Assembly: GCF_002099425.1 (NCBI RefSeq)
Contig: NW_018343953.1
Location: 7,343,501 to 7,407,500, forward strand
Source: Phascolarctos cinereus
Lineage: Eukaryota; Chordata; Mammalia; Diprotodontia; Phascolarctidae
Length of the DNA: 64,000 nt
Reading direction: 5' to 3'
The position numbers were made by a program, and so were the translations under genes. The notes under the pieces were generated by a model. That model was not told the DNA's origin. It did no database searches and worked only from the letters and a program-made list of their open reading frames with translations. Positions 11,685 to 21,854 of the stretch are shown here, piece by piece. Position 1 is the stretch's first letter; every line of letters begins with the position of its first letter.

Positions 11685-11960
11685 GCAATATAATGGTTTT
11701 CAAACTTATTGGTCTCAGTATAAAGCCATCCCTTTATACTCTAAAAAATTATTGAGGACCCAAAAGAGTTTTTGTGTATGTGCATTGTATCTATCAGCAT
11801 TTACCATATTGAAAACTAAAATGGATATATTTAAAATATTAATCTGTTTTAAAAGTAACAATAACAAACCCATAATAATATTTTAAATAAAAAGTAACTA
11901 TGTTTTCTAAAATAAAAAAGTGATAAGAGTAGCAGTTTTACATATTTTTGCAAATATCTT
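11685..11960 (-). mobile_element. hAT-type DNA transposon fragment
   Basis: This is the reverse complement of the family seen at 15685-16447: 'ttttcaaacttattggtctc', 'aaaaattattgaggacccaa', 'tttaccatattgaaaactaa'. One terminus is present; the other end is lost in AT-rich text. Confidence 0.7.
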
Positions 11961-11964
11961 TAAT

Positions 11965-13080
11965 ATCTAGCTTAAGAGAAGATAGTTAGATTCTCATATT
12001 TGCTTAAATCAGTATGTTGTGATATGTGTATATATGAACCGCTCTCTACACAAACCCATGTCATTAATACCATTATAATTTCTCTACCCTTTTTGAAGTA
12101 CATAGAGAATACCCATCCTCATACAGATAAGTAGTTAGAAAAAGAAGTATTTTAATAGGAAATAATGCCTTAGTATTGTTCTGAAAATAGTTTTGACCTC
12201 AGGTTGTGAAAGGCTTTCAGATTACTTTGAGAAACAATAGCACAGTGAACAGCAATCCAAGAAATCCAGGAAGACTGGGGTTCAATCCCTGCCTTTGGAA
12301 TTACTGACTCTTACTGGGCAAATTATTTAACCTCTCAGTGATTTAGGCATCTGCCCACAATTATAAATTGCACAGAAATTGCCAACCCAAATTAACAAAG
12401 GGAACGCATGCCAATGACATCCTATCCTTTTGTATACTGGAAACACAGTCAGAATTGAACAAAATCTCTCTCTCTCCTTCTGGTTCCTCCAAGGCAAAGT
12501 AAGTGGGTTCCCTTCCACAGACTTGTCTCAGGCTGCATGTTACTCTTTTGTGACTTCTGTCAAGGCAGCTCTTAATACTCCTTTTGGTTAGAGGACATAC
12601 CATGTGATCTGCTCTCTAGACAAACCTATGTTATTAATAACTTTATAATCTCTCCACCCACTTTCTTATCAAAATCTGCCCTCAACTAGCATTTGGTAAC
12701 TAATTCAATAAACTATTGTAAGCTAATCTATAAGTCCCTGATAACTCGATATTGTATTCTTTCTAGGAGCAGTAAAGTCCAGAAGATACAAAGCATGTTT
12801 ATGATCTCCTTTGAATTGTAGAGAAAGGCTAGTGTCTAGTGCCATTTTGGCATTTCAGAATTTCTTGGTGCAGACAGTGTTTTCTGTCTCATGGCTCCTG
12901 AATGTTTTTTACGCTACAGAGCTAGCCTTTAAAAAGTGAGATCATCTACGTGAAAATGCTTTTAAAGTGATTAAGTGATCTGGAAACCTAACATCTTTTT
13001 ATGCTGTTAATTTCTCGTTATCTCTTCTGAGTTTTGTCATTTTTTCATTTTCACTTAATGGTTTTCTCACAATTTACCTC
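11965..13080. other. Mostly unassigned; holds one SINE and a diverged direct-repeat pair
   Basis: Two 54-56 base segments, 12037-12092 and 12606-12660, resemble each other in direct orientation (ctctctacacaaacccatg versus ctctctagacaaacctatg, then a similar ttaataa...tttataat block). No other feature is seen outside the SINE at 12225. Confidence 0.5.
12225..12350 (+). mobile_element. MIR/THER1-type SINE fragment
   Basis: tRNA-related head and core: 'agcacagtgaacagcaatcc', 'gactggggttcaatccctgc', 'ctgggcaaattatttaacct'. Confidence 0.65.
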
Positions 13081-13194
13081 AGAACTGCCCTGACCTGCCT
13101 TTAAACAGTAGCTGCAGGGTAACCACTCACATCCCCGGTGCCTTGCCCTCCACAACCAGGCTGGAACCGCCAAAGCTTTCTTCCAGCAGCAATT

Positions 13195-13420
13195 GCCCTT
13201 AATCAAAATGGCTGCCACGGCCTTTCCCTTCAAACCCAAGACGGTGACACGACTTCCTGTTGGAGTCTATTTTTCCCTTAACAAAGATGGTAGCTGCACT
13301 TCCTGTTCAGCAAAGTGCGTACGGCCGCCTCAGGCTGGTGAGTATTGTTCCGGTGCATAAATGCTAAGTCTCTTGTTTCTGTACACCGGAGGCGGCGGTG
13401 GGTCTGCGGGCCGCGGGGGA
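13195..13420 (+). promoter_or_regulatory. GC-rich, probably TATA-less promoter
   Basis: CpG dinucleotides become frequent here (gtacggccgcc, ccggaggcggcgg, gggccgcgggg), unlike the AT-rich surroundings. Two ETS-family sites with the ACTTCCTGTT core lie at about 13252 and 13298. Two YY1-like sites (AAAATGGC at 13205, AAGATGG at 13284) lie in the same block. There is no convincing TATA box. This combination is typical of housekeeping promoters whose transcription begins near ETS or YY1 sites. A splice donor follows at once on the plus strand, so it most likely drives the gene whose coding exon lies at 21855. A divergent minus-strand transcript is possible but unsupported. Confidence 0.65.
13285..13337 (+). 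other. Putative non-coding first exon (5' UTR)
   Basis: The CpG-rich block ends in a strong donor, CTG then GTGAGT, with the intron beginning at 13338. The start is a guess placed near the second ETS site, because the transcription start cannot be read from sequence. If transcription begins upstream of 13287, the ATG there opens a reading frame that is not the one used in the exon at 21855. It would then act as an upstream frame overlapping the main start. Joined to the next exon, the intron would be about 8.5 kb. Confidence 0.55.
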
Positions 13421-13574
13421 ATGGTGTCGGTGCTTGGTAGTAAAGCTATGGAGCTGACTCTCCCTCCCCAGCCCTCCTCCTTTCCCCCTCTCAGCCGGAG
13501 CCACAGTAGCTTTCGTGCTGCAGGGCTACGGCTTTGGGGGAAGGCGGGGTGGCGTTCTGGGTCATTTACTGTTA

Positions 13575-13690
13575 CTTAGAGTTAGCAATGGAAAGGTGGA
13601 TGAGCCCAGGTTCAAATCCCGGCTTGGAAATTTCTGACCCATGTGATTGTAGACAAGTCGGTTAACCGGTGAGTCTCAGGTTCCTCCTCT
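13575..13690 (+). mobile_element. MIR SINE fragment
   Basis: 'gcccaggttcaaatcccggc' and a decayed 'gtgattgtagacaagtcggt' block are the MIR tRNA-related head and core. It lies just inside the first intron. Confidence 0.65.
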
Positions 13691-13877
13691 GGTGGTCCTG
13701 GAGGGCCCCGAGGGCCTCTTCAGCTTTCAATCCATGATTTATGAACCCAAGGTACCTGTTCTTCCTTTGGAATCCGACTCAGGTGCCCCACCCCCCAACC
13801 CCGCACAAAGACATTTCTCATCCGCCACAGAACAGTGTTTAAAATGCAGTAAAACCAACAATATTAAATGCAGTTAT

Positions 13878-14078
13878 AATTTATTGAGCACCCACTATGT
13901 GCCCGGCACTTAGGGTTCCAAGACAGAAAAGAAACAGTAGCAGCCCCTCGGAGCTTTCATTTGCCTGGAGGAGATGAAACCTCACCGATACAAAGTATGT
14001 TGGGGTATGAAGAACATTAAAAACGGGCAGAAATCAGGACAGGCTTGCTGGAGGAGGTGGCATCTGAGCTGTACTATT
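13878..14078 (-). mobile_element. L2 3' end
   Basis: Reverse complement of the L2 terminus: 'ttattgagcacccactatgt', 'gcccggcacttagggttcca', 'aggcttgctggaggaggtgg'. Confidence 0.75.
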
Positions 14079-14109
14079 TACTTAGAATAAAGTCGTCATC
14101 CTTAACTGA

Positions 14110-14305
14110 TTATAACCTCAGGCTCATAGATGGAAGAGATCTCAGAGGCTTTCTAGTTCAACTTTTTTACTTTACAGATGAGGAAACCGAGGTCCAGAGA
14201 GATTAAGTGACTTGCCCAGAGTTAGCCAGAAAGTGTCAGAAGTAAGATTTGAACCCAAGTTTTCCTGCGTTCCAACCCCTAATCTACCTCTCAGTGAGGT
14301 GCCAT
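14110..14305 (-). mobile_element. MIR-type SINE (marsupial variant)
   Basis: Carries 'agaggctttctagttcaact', 'acagatgaggaaaccgaggt', 'taagtgacttgcccagagtt' and 'agatttgaacccaagttttc' in the order of the reverse-oriented marsupial MIR. Confidence 0.82.
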
Positions 14306-14595
14306 CTGTAGCAAAGTACATCGCACTTACTGCATAATATTCTATATTCTTAATTTTAAAATATGAGTTGAACGTTTTATATTGGTCTCTTTAAGGGGGA
14401 AAAAAAGCTAAATGAAGCTGATATTCATATATGGCCTTAACTGATAAAAAGAAAAGAAAAAAAAACCAGGTTCCCCCTTCTCTTGATATATTGTATTTTG
14501 TATGGTTAGGGCCTGAGAATATATATGGTTACAACACGTACTTTATTCCTCAGCATGAGGAAGAAATGTCCACATAAAGCATTATAGATGCACAT

Positions 14596-14830
14596 AGTTT
14601 TAAAAAAACTTTATTCATATCTTTCATTTTTACATCACATTAATTTCCTACTATAAACTTCCCTGTTTTCCTTATTAGGGAGGCCAGGAAGAATTTTTTA
14701 AAAAGCAATTTAGCAAAATAAATTACCGTATTAACCAATGTGACACCATAAGGCATGTATTATTAAGAAATGAAAATGAACACTTCTTGAAAAGGAGATA
14801 TTTCCCTTCCAAAGGTGTAGACAGGTGTAG
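14596..14830 (-). mobile_element. LINE 3' end, marsupial L1-type
   Basis: Begins at a T-rich tail (ttaaaaaaactttattcat) and continues with 'tttcatttttacatcacatt', a sequence recurring at the 3' ends of marsupial L1-like elements. The right limit is unclear. Confidence 0.5.
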
Positions 14831-15499
14831 ATGTAGGTCATATAGGGTGAAAGCCAGTTTAAGGTAACCATCAACTAAACTGATTGTAAATCTAGTTATT
14901 CCCAGACTACTAGAAGGGGCTCTCAAGCTCTCCTTGTCCTTTATGTTTTTTCCAGTAAGAGTGCTATAGGATGTTTTTACTTAGCACTAAAGTTATTTTT
15001 GCAAATACAAATGGTTCTTATTTTTAAAAAGGAGTTCTGCTTATCAGCAAGTTTTTCCTTGGTCCAGTGCCCAGTCCTAGAACATGTTTGGTATTTAATA
15101 TATTATGATGTTAATTTTTTAATAAATTTTTTTTATTGTGGTGTGCTGTTCTTTCTTGGAAATCTCTTTTTATCACAGTTCTGATAAAACACTAGGGTGT
15201 TGTTGACGTCAAACTATTTTGCAGTCAAAGGTCGAAGAATTTTAGCACCATTGCAGCTGCTAAACACTGATTATGTTTCATCAGTCTGGTTTTCAGACCA
15301 GGGAGATAGCAGCAAGAGGTATGTTACAGAGTCCTGAAAGAGACGGCTATGGGCACCCACAACTTGGGTTGGCTAATGTGACAGAAATTTTTTAAAAAAA
15401 CAACTGGTATGGTTTTGTTTCTTTGAGAACCTTGAACTTTCAGGTTGTTTCAGGATAAATCAGCTAAAACTGATTCATCCACATGTAGAACATATGTGG

Positions 15500-16560
15500 C
15501 AATAGATCCTGGCCTAGTGCTAGGGTGCTGGACTTTGAGTAAGGAAACCTAGGTTTGAATTCTGCCTCAGACATTTATGAGTTGTGTGACCCTGGGCAAG
15601 TCACTTAACCTCTCTCAGACATAGGTGTTTTGGGTTTTTTTTCCTTCAAAATGTAGAAAATAACTAGTATTTGTCTTAAAGCAATGATTCTCAAAGTGTT
15701 GTCCAAAGATTCCGGGGGGGGGAGGCAAGAATATTCTGGAGCCAGCTGTAACATCAAAGTTTCAGTGTGAACATGTACTTTGGCAAATGCTACAATTCAG
15801 GGCTTGATTTATTGTTTTGTTGATTGTTTAAATTTAAGAAAGTGGTGGAGAAAATATTGATGATGCTGATTAAACTTTAAAGTATGTCACTTATAAATTT
15901 TCTCCCCAGTGAGAACTGGTTGTTAAATAAACATTTAACAGCAAACTACTCCATAGATATCCCTGAGATCTTTTCAGGGGGTCTCCAAGGTCAAAACTGG
16001 TTTCATAAAAAATTTAAGATGTTATTTGCCTAGTAAAATAATCCTTTTTTTTCCAGCTACATATCTTTGTGAGTTTGGATTTTCTTCATATACTTCAATC
16101 AAAACAACATATTATAGCAGATTGAATGCAGAAGCAGATGTGAGAATCCCAGCTCTCTTCTATTAAGCTAGACATTAAAGAGCTTTGCAAAACAAAACAA
16201 AAACAAAAAAACAAATGCCTCTTCTCACTAACATTTTTTTGGGGAAATATATATTTCATAAAAATAACATGTAATGGGTCTATTTCTTTAAATCAATAAA
16301 GTTTTTTTTAAAGTTTGTTAGTTTTAGTATCTAATATGGTAAATATCAATACATATAACCCACATGAACAAAAGTTCTTTTTTGTCTTCAATAATTTTCA
16401 AGAATATCAAGCAGCCCTAAGACCAGAAAATTTGAGAATCTCTGCCTTAGAAAGCTGTTGTAAGAACCAAATGTGATAATGTGTGTGAAATGTTTTACAA
16501 ATCACGGTGTAAAGTCAGCAATTATTATCATCATTGTCATCAATACTGTTATTGCCTAAT
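15500..16560 (+). mobile_element. MIR-type SINE split by a hAT element
   Basis: The head and core lie at 15500-15684 ('gtgctggactttgagtaagg', 'gtgtgaccctgggcaagtca'). The 3' part lies at 16448-16560 ('gctgttgtaagaaccaaatg', 'tgataatgtgtgtgaaatgt', then 'attattatcatcattgt'). The two parts are contiguous in the SINE once the insertion at 15685-16447 is set aside. Confidence 0.8.
15685..16447 (+). mobile_element. hAT-type MITE with both ends
   Basis: The left end reads 'atgattctcaaagtgttgtc' and the right end reads 'tttgagaatctctgcc', giving matching inverted termini around GATTCTCAAA. The interior carries 'ttgaatgcagaagcagatgt', 'gacattaaagagctttgc', 'atatggtaaatatcaatac' and 'tataacccacatgaacaaaa'. 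These are recognisable from a widespread mammalian hAT non-autonomous family (Tip100/Charlie group; exact name uncertain). Flanks CTTAAAG and CTTAGAAAG look like a decayed target duplication. There is no transposase frame. Confidence 0.78.
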
Positions 16561-16651
16561 AGCATGGATTTCTCAGGTTGATACTTCCCAAAGGAAAACT
16601 TGTCTGCTCTTCCAATCTAAATGTATTAAGGTAGTAATTTAGACTAAAGCA

Positions 16652-16895
16652 CTGGCAGCTAGGTGGCACAGTGGAGATAGAGTGCTGGGCCTGGAGTCAG
16701 GAAAACTCATTTTCGTGAGTTCAAATCTGGCCTCAGGCACTTAGTTGTGTCACTTCACCCTGTTTACCTCAGTTTCTTCATCTATAAAATGAGTTGGAGT
16801 AGAAAATGATAAAGCACTCCAGTATTTTTGCCAAGAAAACCCCAAATGTGGTCACAAAGAAACAGACACAATTGAAAAATGACTCATTAACGATA
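16652..16895 (+). mobile_element. MAR1-type marsupial SINE
   Basis: Full-length order: 'ggcagctaggtggcacagtg', 'ctgggcctggagtcaggaaa', 'gcactccagtatttttgcca', 'agaaaaccccaaatgtggtc'. Well preserved. Confidence 0.93.
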
Positions 16896-16944
16896 ACTTA
16901 CACCAAAGCAATGAATAGAAAGATAATAAAAGGAAATAAACTGC

Positions 16945-17135
16945 ATAACAGTAGAAAGAACTTTGGCTCTAGAGGCAAAGATCATGGTTTCAAATATCAC
17001 CTTTGCTCTAACTTTCTGTATGACTGGGCAAATCACTTAACCTTCCTCAGTTTTTTAACTTGCTTTGTAAAATGACTGGGTTAAATGGCCTCCTAGGGCC
17101 CTTCCATTTCTATGTCTATGATTCTACAATCTTTG
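16945..17135 (+). mobile_element. THER1-type SINE
   Basis: 'ggctctagaggcaaagatca', 'gactgggcaaatcacttaac' and the family-specific 3' part 'ggcccttccatttctatgtc' with 'tatgattct'. Confidence 0.82.
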
Positions 17136-17261
17136 CAAGCCAATTAGTTATAGAATGTTAGAACTGGAAGAAAGTATTAAGTTCATTTAACCCAACTCTA
17201 ACATTTTACAAATGAGGCTGACACCCTCTAGGCCAGTGTGTTTCCACTAGACCTAATGTGA

Positions 17262-17345
17262 TTACTTAAGTGTCTCGGCCTTATCTATAAAAAAAAAAAA
17301 AAGAGGAGCTCTAAGGCCCTTCCAGCTTTAGAATTCAAATGATTC
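17262..17345 (+). mobile_element. THER1 3' fragment with internal A-run
   Basis: 'ctaaggcccttccagcttta' and 'gaattcaaatgattc' form the THER1 3' end, preceded by a 14-base A run at 17289-17302. Confidence 0.6.
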
Positions 17346-17349
17346 GATG

Positions 17350-18000
17350 GAATGAACCAATATTTTTAGCAGTAATTTTTTTGTGGTTGTACAGAGCATT
17401 GCAGCTTTCAGATTAGATTTACTTCCAGTTAGGAAGATAACTTGTACATTTCAAGTAGTGGAGAGCGGAAAGCCTCTTTAATGAGATCGAATGTATTATA
17501 TCAAATACAGTAAACCTTTTGTTCTTTATTCAGCACCTACGTAGTTTGCTTCAAAATTAAAGTGCTGGCTTTAAATCCATAACAAATTCTTTCTAATCCC
17601 TGATTTCCTTTAAAATCACTGATCTTCATATATTTAATAGTATTCCGGACCAGTGCTACAGTCTGCAGGGCCAGGATTTGCATTCCCAGCAGAACTTCCC
17701 CACCAGCAGAAATGCCAGTTCTTTCCCACTGATTAAATCCCTGAGTTAGTTAGACTTTCAGAAAGCTGGTGAAGAATACTTGGGGAATTATTTGAGGTTG
17801 GTCTAATTTGTGTGGCCAGAGGCATTGTTAAAGTATTCCCTTTCATGTTAAAATGGTAATTGGTAACCCTGTTTCATATAGTTCCAGAGTGGCCTTGCTT
17901 GTTGCAAACATATTCCAAAGGGGTTGAAAGGCTGAGGGCACAGGTTAGGTAGTATTGTGGCTGACAAATGTGCCTTTTAAAGGATGTTGCTGAGGACTGA
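17350..18000. other. Unassigned, apparently single-copy intron sequence
   Basis: No repeat family was recognised across 650 bases, which is unusual for this window. There is no coding frame. It is a candidate for a conserved non-coding element, which only cross-species alignment can test. Confidence 0.4.
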
Positions 18001-18004
18001 CCAT

Positions 18005-18165
18005 GTAATCCTAGGCAAGGAGTTAGAAAGAGATTTGAGAGGCCACCTAGTCCAGCCCTATTTTTACCTTGGAGAAAACTGAGGTTCAGGGAAGTTAAAT
18101 GTCTTCCCCAATGACACTTGGGAGGTGGGATTTGAACCCAAGTCTCTTGTCCCTTCTACAGCATG
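18005..18165 (-). mobile_element. MIR-type SINE (marsupial variant)
   Basis: 'gagaggccacctagtccagc', 'gagaaaactgaggttcaggg', 'gatttgaacccaagtctctt'. Confidence 0.75.
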
Positions 18166-18603
18166 ACTCTGCCCATGTCACATGCCTACTGAGTAAACTC
18201 CAGTGGTTCCGTCTTAGCTCTAGGATCAAATATAAAGTCTTCTATTTGTTATTTCAAGCTCTCCACAACCTAGCCCCTTCCTACCTTTCCAGTCTTCTTA
18301 TATTTTATTCCCTTCCATGCATGTAGGCTACTTGTTTCCCAACCACAGCACTATCTCCTGTCTCCCTGCTTTTACCCTGACTGTCCTCTATGCCTGGAAT
18401 TCGCTCCCTCTTCACTTCTGCCTCAGTTTCATTGGCTAAACTTGTACTTTCTGCAAGAGGCCTTTCTAGGTCCCCCAGCTGCTAGCACCTTCCCTCTGAG
18501 ATTACTTTTCATCTACTCTGTATATATCTTGTGTGTGCCTAATTATTTATATATAATATTAGACTGTAAGCTCCATGAAGGCAGAGGTTTTTTTTGCTTT
18601 TGT

Positions 18604-18805
18604 AACAATAAGAGAAGCATTTATATAACACTTTAATTGTAATATGCTTTACAAATATTTCATTTTATCTTCACAGCTCAGTGCTATTAGAATCCCCATT
18701 TTACACATATAGGGTCATACAGCTATATGTCTGAAGCTAGATGTGAATTGATTTCCTGACTCCAGGTCTGGTGCTGTATTCACCTTGCCACCTACTTGCT
18801 ATCCC
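18604..18805 (-). mobile_element. MIR SINE inserted in L2
   Basis: 'gaagcatttatataacactt', 'atttcattttatcttcacag', 'ccccattttacacatatagg', 'ctgactccaggtctggtgct'. The L2 text is continuous on either side of it. Confidence 0.78.
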
Positions 18806-18833
18806 AAGCGCTTAGCATAAGGCTTGGCCCATG

Positions 18834-19058
18834 TTGTTGTTGTTGTTCAGTTGTGTCCAACTGTTGGTGACCTCATATGGGTGTTCCTGGCAAAGGTCTG
18901 GTGGCTTGCCATTTTCTTCTCCAGCAAATTAAAGTATACAGAGGTTAAGTGATTTGCCCAGGGTCTCATAGCTAGTGAATGTCTGGGGTCAAATTTGAAC
19001 TCAGGTCTTCCTGGATTCCAGGCCCAGTGCTCTATGCACTGAACCACCTCGGTGCCCA
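18834..19058 (-). mobile_element. MAR1-type SINE inserted in the same L2
   Basis: A (TTG)n tail at 18834-18847, 'gtgacctcatatgggtgttc', 'gccattttcttctccagc', 'tgaactcaggtcttcctgga' and 'ctctatgcactgaaccacct'. The L2 terminus follows at once. Confidence 0.9.
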
Positions 19059-19099
19059 TAGTAAACCCTTAATAAATTCTTACTGACTGGCTGACTCCA

Positions 19100-19555
19100 G
19101 TGCAGTGCTTTTTCCACTAAACCACCTGCCTGTGAACTGGTTATTTACCTCCAGTCTTTGAGTATCTAGTCCAATCCTGAGCCTACCGTCAATGCTTGAT
19201 AAATTCCTGTGGCCAGTGTTGTGAGGGATGCAAAAGAACTGTGAGTCACAGATGCTGCCTAGGATGAGTTGACAGCCCATTGGGGAAGGAGAAAGCCTTT
19301 AATTAACAATACAATGCAGACTAAAAGTAAGTGTCAGTATGATTCCTGTGGATAAGGAATACTTTAGCATTAGCAGGCACTATGTTAGACTCCGTGAGAA
19401 ACAGAGGGAAATTTCTATAAAATGAGTTTCCTACCCCGTAGGCCAAATGTAGGGTACAAATAATTGTAGCTTATATAGTAAGGCATTGCCCTAGTTGTCT
19501 GATCCATATGTACTTTTTAGATACTTTTATACTGAACAGCATAGGGACAATATGA
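19100..19555. other. Unassigned non-coding stretch
   Basis: No gene or confident repeat. Confidence 0.35.
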
Positions 19556-19559
19556 TTAA

Positions 19560-19755
19560 TAATTGATGAAATAATTATAGATCGTTTTGCATGACTGCAC
19601 ATGTATAACCTATATCAAATTACTTGCCTTCTCAATGTGGGAGGGGGGTGAAGGGAAGGAGAGAATTTGGAATTCAAAATTTTAAAAAACAAATGTTAAA
19701 AATTGTTTTTACGTGTAATTGGGGAAAATACTAAATAATTTTTAAAAAGAAATAA
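19560..19755 (+). mobile_element. Marsupial L1-type 3' end
   Basis: 'gcatgactgcacatgtataa', 'acttgccttctcaatgtggg' and 'aaaattgtttttacgtgtaa' then 'ttggggaaaata'. The same terminus appears in reverse at 29663-30130. Confidence 0.72.
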
Positions 19756-19769
19756 TTACATATCTCATT

Positions 19770-20060
19770 TATGGTCAGTATGATACAGTAGAATGGGTTG
19801 GATTTGGAATTAGAGACTTGGATTCCATTCCTAGCTCTATCACTTCCTAACTATGAGTTTTCTGGGTCTCAGTTTCCAAATCTATATAATCAGTGTGTTG
19901 TACTGAATGACTCTTAAGGTCCCTTTTAGCTTTAAATTTTTGATACTACTTAATATCTGGTTGACTTGAACCAAATCATTTGACCTCTTCGAACCTCAGT
20001 TTCTTCATCTTTAAATTGAGGGAGTTGCTCTCTAAGGTCCAATCCAGCTCTAGATTGATA
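19770..20060 (+). mobile_element. Two consecutive THER1-type SINE pieces
   Basis: The first runs to about 19945 ('gatacagtagaatgggttgg', 'tttctgggtctcagtttcca', 'aaggtcccttttagctttaa'). A second core plus 3' part runs to about 20060 ('cgaacctcagtttcttcatc', 'taaggtccaatccagctcta'). Confidence 0.72.
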
Positions 20061-20304
20061 AGCCTTTGGTCATTCCATAAAAGGTTAGCCATCAGCCCTT
20101 TATACAGAAATGTAACCCTTTATTATAAATTTTCTTCCTTTGTGTATTACAAATTCCTTTCTATTTCAAGTTCTTTTTCAGTCTATTTCAGTATTTTCAA
20201 TCTATTTCAAGATGGAGGGAGAAATGGCAGATTCTAGCTATTGATTGGCTATGTGACATATAGGAGAGTGAGGATAATTACATTTATCCTGTCAGTCATC
20301 TGGT

Positions 20305-20850
20305 CAATAGACATTTATTAAGCACCTACCCTGTGATAGGTACTTTACTAAGCAGTAGAGATTACAAAATGAGCAAAAGATATGCCCTGCCCTCAAGGAA
20401 CTTACAGTCCAATGGGGGAGAGACAACAAGCAAACAAATATGTACAAATAAGCTATATGCAGGATAAATAAGAAATAATTAACAGAGGGAAGCCTAGAAT
20501 TGAGAAGGGTTGGGAAAGACTTCCTGTAAAACATGGGATTTTAGTTGGGACCTAAAGGGAGCCAGGGAAGGCAGGAGGCAGAGATGAGGAGGGAAAGCAT
20601 TCCAGGGATGGGGGACAGCCAGAGAAAATGTCTGGGGCCCAAAGATGGAACATTTTGTTCATGGAATAACAAGGAGGCCAGTGTCACTGGATCGATGAGT
20701 ATGTGGTGGGGGAATAATGTGTAAGAGGACTAGAAAGGTAAAAGGGGGTGACTGGATGGATGGTGGTGTCCTTGACTGTAATAGGGAAGTTTGGAAGAGG
20801 AAGGAAAGATGATATAATAAGATTGTCAATGTTAAGCACGTCCCATCCTT
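20305..20850 (-). mobile_element. L2 LINE 3' region
   Basis: Clear reverse-complement L2: 'attaagcacctaccctgtga', 'gccctcaaggaacttacagt', 'aaagggagccagggaaggca', 'aaggaggccagtgtcactgg'. It then jumps to 'ggtggtgtccttgactgtaa', implying an internal deletion near 20740. Confidence 0.85.
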
Positions 20851-21224
20851 TACTGCTCATCCTATATGACTCACTCTGTCCTATCTTCATGAAAAGGGGA
20901 GAGGTGGAGCTCTTACTCACCAATCACTGCTCTCCAAGGACACCTGCCCCAGCAAGGAAGAGATGGTGGTGGGTGAGTGGGCATCAGAACTTTCCCAATA
21001 GCATCTGTGCAGCTGCTAGTGTAGCAGTTAGAGCATAACTGTCCTGGGAGGCTGCCACTTGGCTCAGAAGAAGACAGAGAGAGGGCATAGTGAGGGGAGT
21101 GTTAGTGCATGAGGGTAGGTATATTTCTGTTGGAGACAAGCTCCATGATTAGCTATCCTGGGTGGAGTGGGATGCAGCCCATCTTACCATCCTTGGATGA
21201 GTTGGACATCTTTTCCCACTTAGG

Positions 21225-21480
21225 AAACCACTGATCTAGATTAGCTATGATGAGGACCTGAACTAGAGTGGAAGCCCTGTAAGTGGAGGAAAAAGGATAG
21301 ATGGAAGCTATATTGTGAAAGTGGAATGTGCAAGTCTTGGAGACTGGCTATGGAGAGAGAAGAGCCTGGGATGACCCTGAGGTTGCAAGTTGGATGAATG
21401 AGAGGAATGTAGTACCCTCAGTAAAAATGAGGAACTTTGGAAGGAAGAACACAAAACTTTGTGTTTGTGGGGGGAAATAT
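21225..21480 (-). mobile_element. L2 LINE internal fragment
   Basis: 'gatgaggacctgaactagag' and 'ctgggatgaccctgaggttg' match the L2 reverse-transcriptase-side region in reverse. It may be the continuation of the copy at 20305. Confidence 0.62.
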
Positions 21481-21854
21481 GTTTTATAAGCAGCAACATT
21501 GTTCAGCAATCTTTTTTGGATCAAGATGTGAGACTTTAAAGAGAAACTTCTGAAGGCAGTGAAAAATGAGATCTTGGACGAACCTTGTCTCTATAGTTTT
21601 CTTTAATGTGATGTAATCCTGCGGCATTCTGTTCTCCTTGGGACTGTAGCGAAGACCAATTTCTAATTGCTTGTCTTTCTTCCAAGTTTAATTATTAATG
21701 GTTTCTCTCTGTGGTGAAATGATGTGTTTACAAACAAATGCTGTGTGGATACTTTTACAATTTAATTTGAGGAAGAATAAACTCTTTAGGCTTAAACGTG
21801 AGAAACTTTTTTTTTTTTGCTATGACTTTGATCAGTTTGTTTTGTTTGTGACAG

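Larger units (their letters stand above)
18166..19097 (+). mobile_element. L2 LINE 3' region split twice by SINEs
   Basis: L2 text at 18166-18603 ('actccagtggttccgtctta', 'ccacaacctagccccttcct', 'gactgtaagctccatgaagg') resumes at 18806-18833 ('aagcgcttagcataaggctt'). It ends at 19059-19097 ('ttaataaattcttactgact'). The gaps are a MIR and a MAR1 SINE, both in reverse orientation. Confidence 0.85.

Noticed and set aside
13051-13239. Divergent minus-strand first exon at the promoter
   Set aside because: A 62-codon frame is open there, but I saw no donor site or recognisable peptide to support it.
16652-16730. tRNA-like promoter boxes
   Set aside because: They belong to tRNA-derived SINE heads, present in dozens of copies. 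No true tRNA gene with a full cloverleaf was found.
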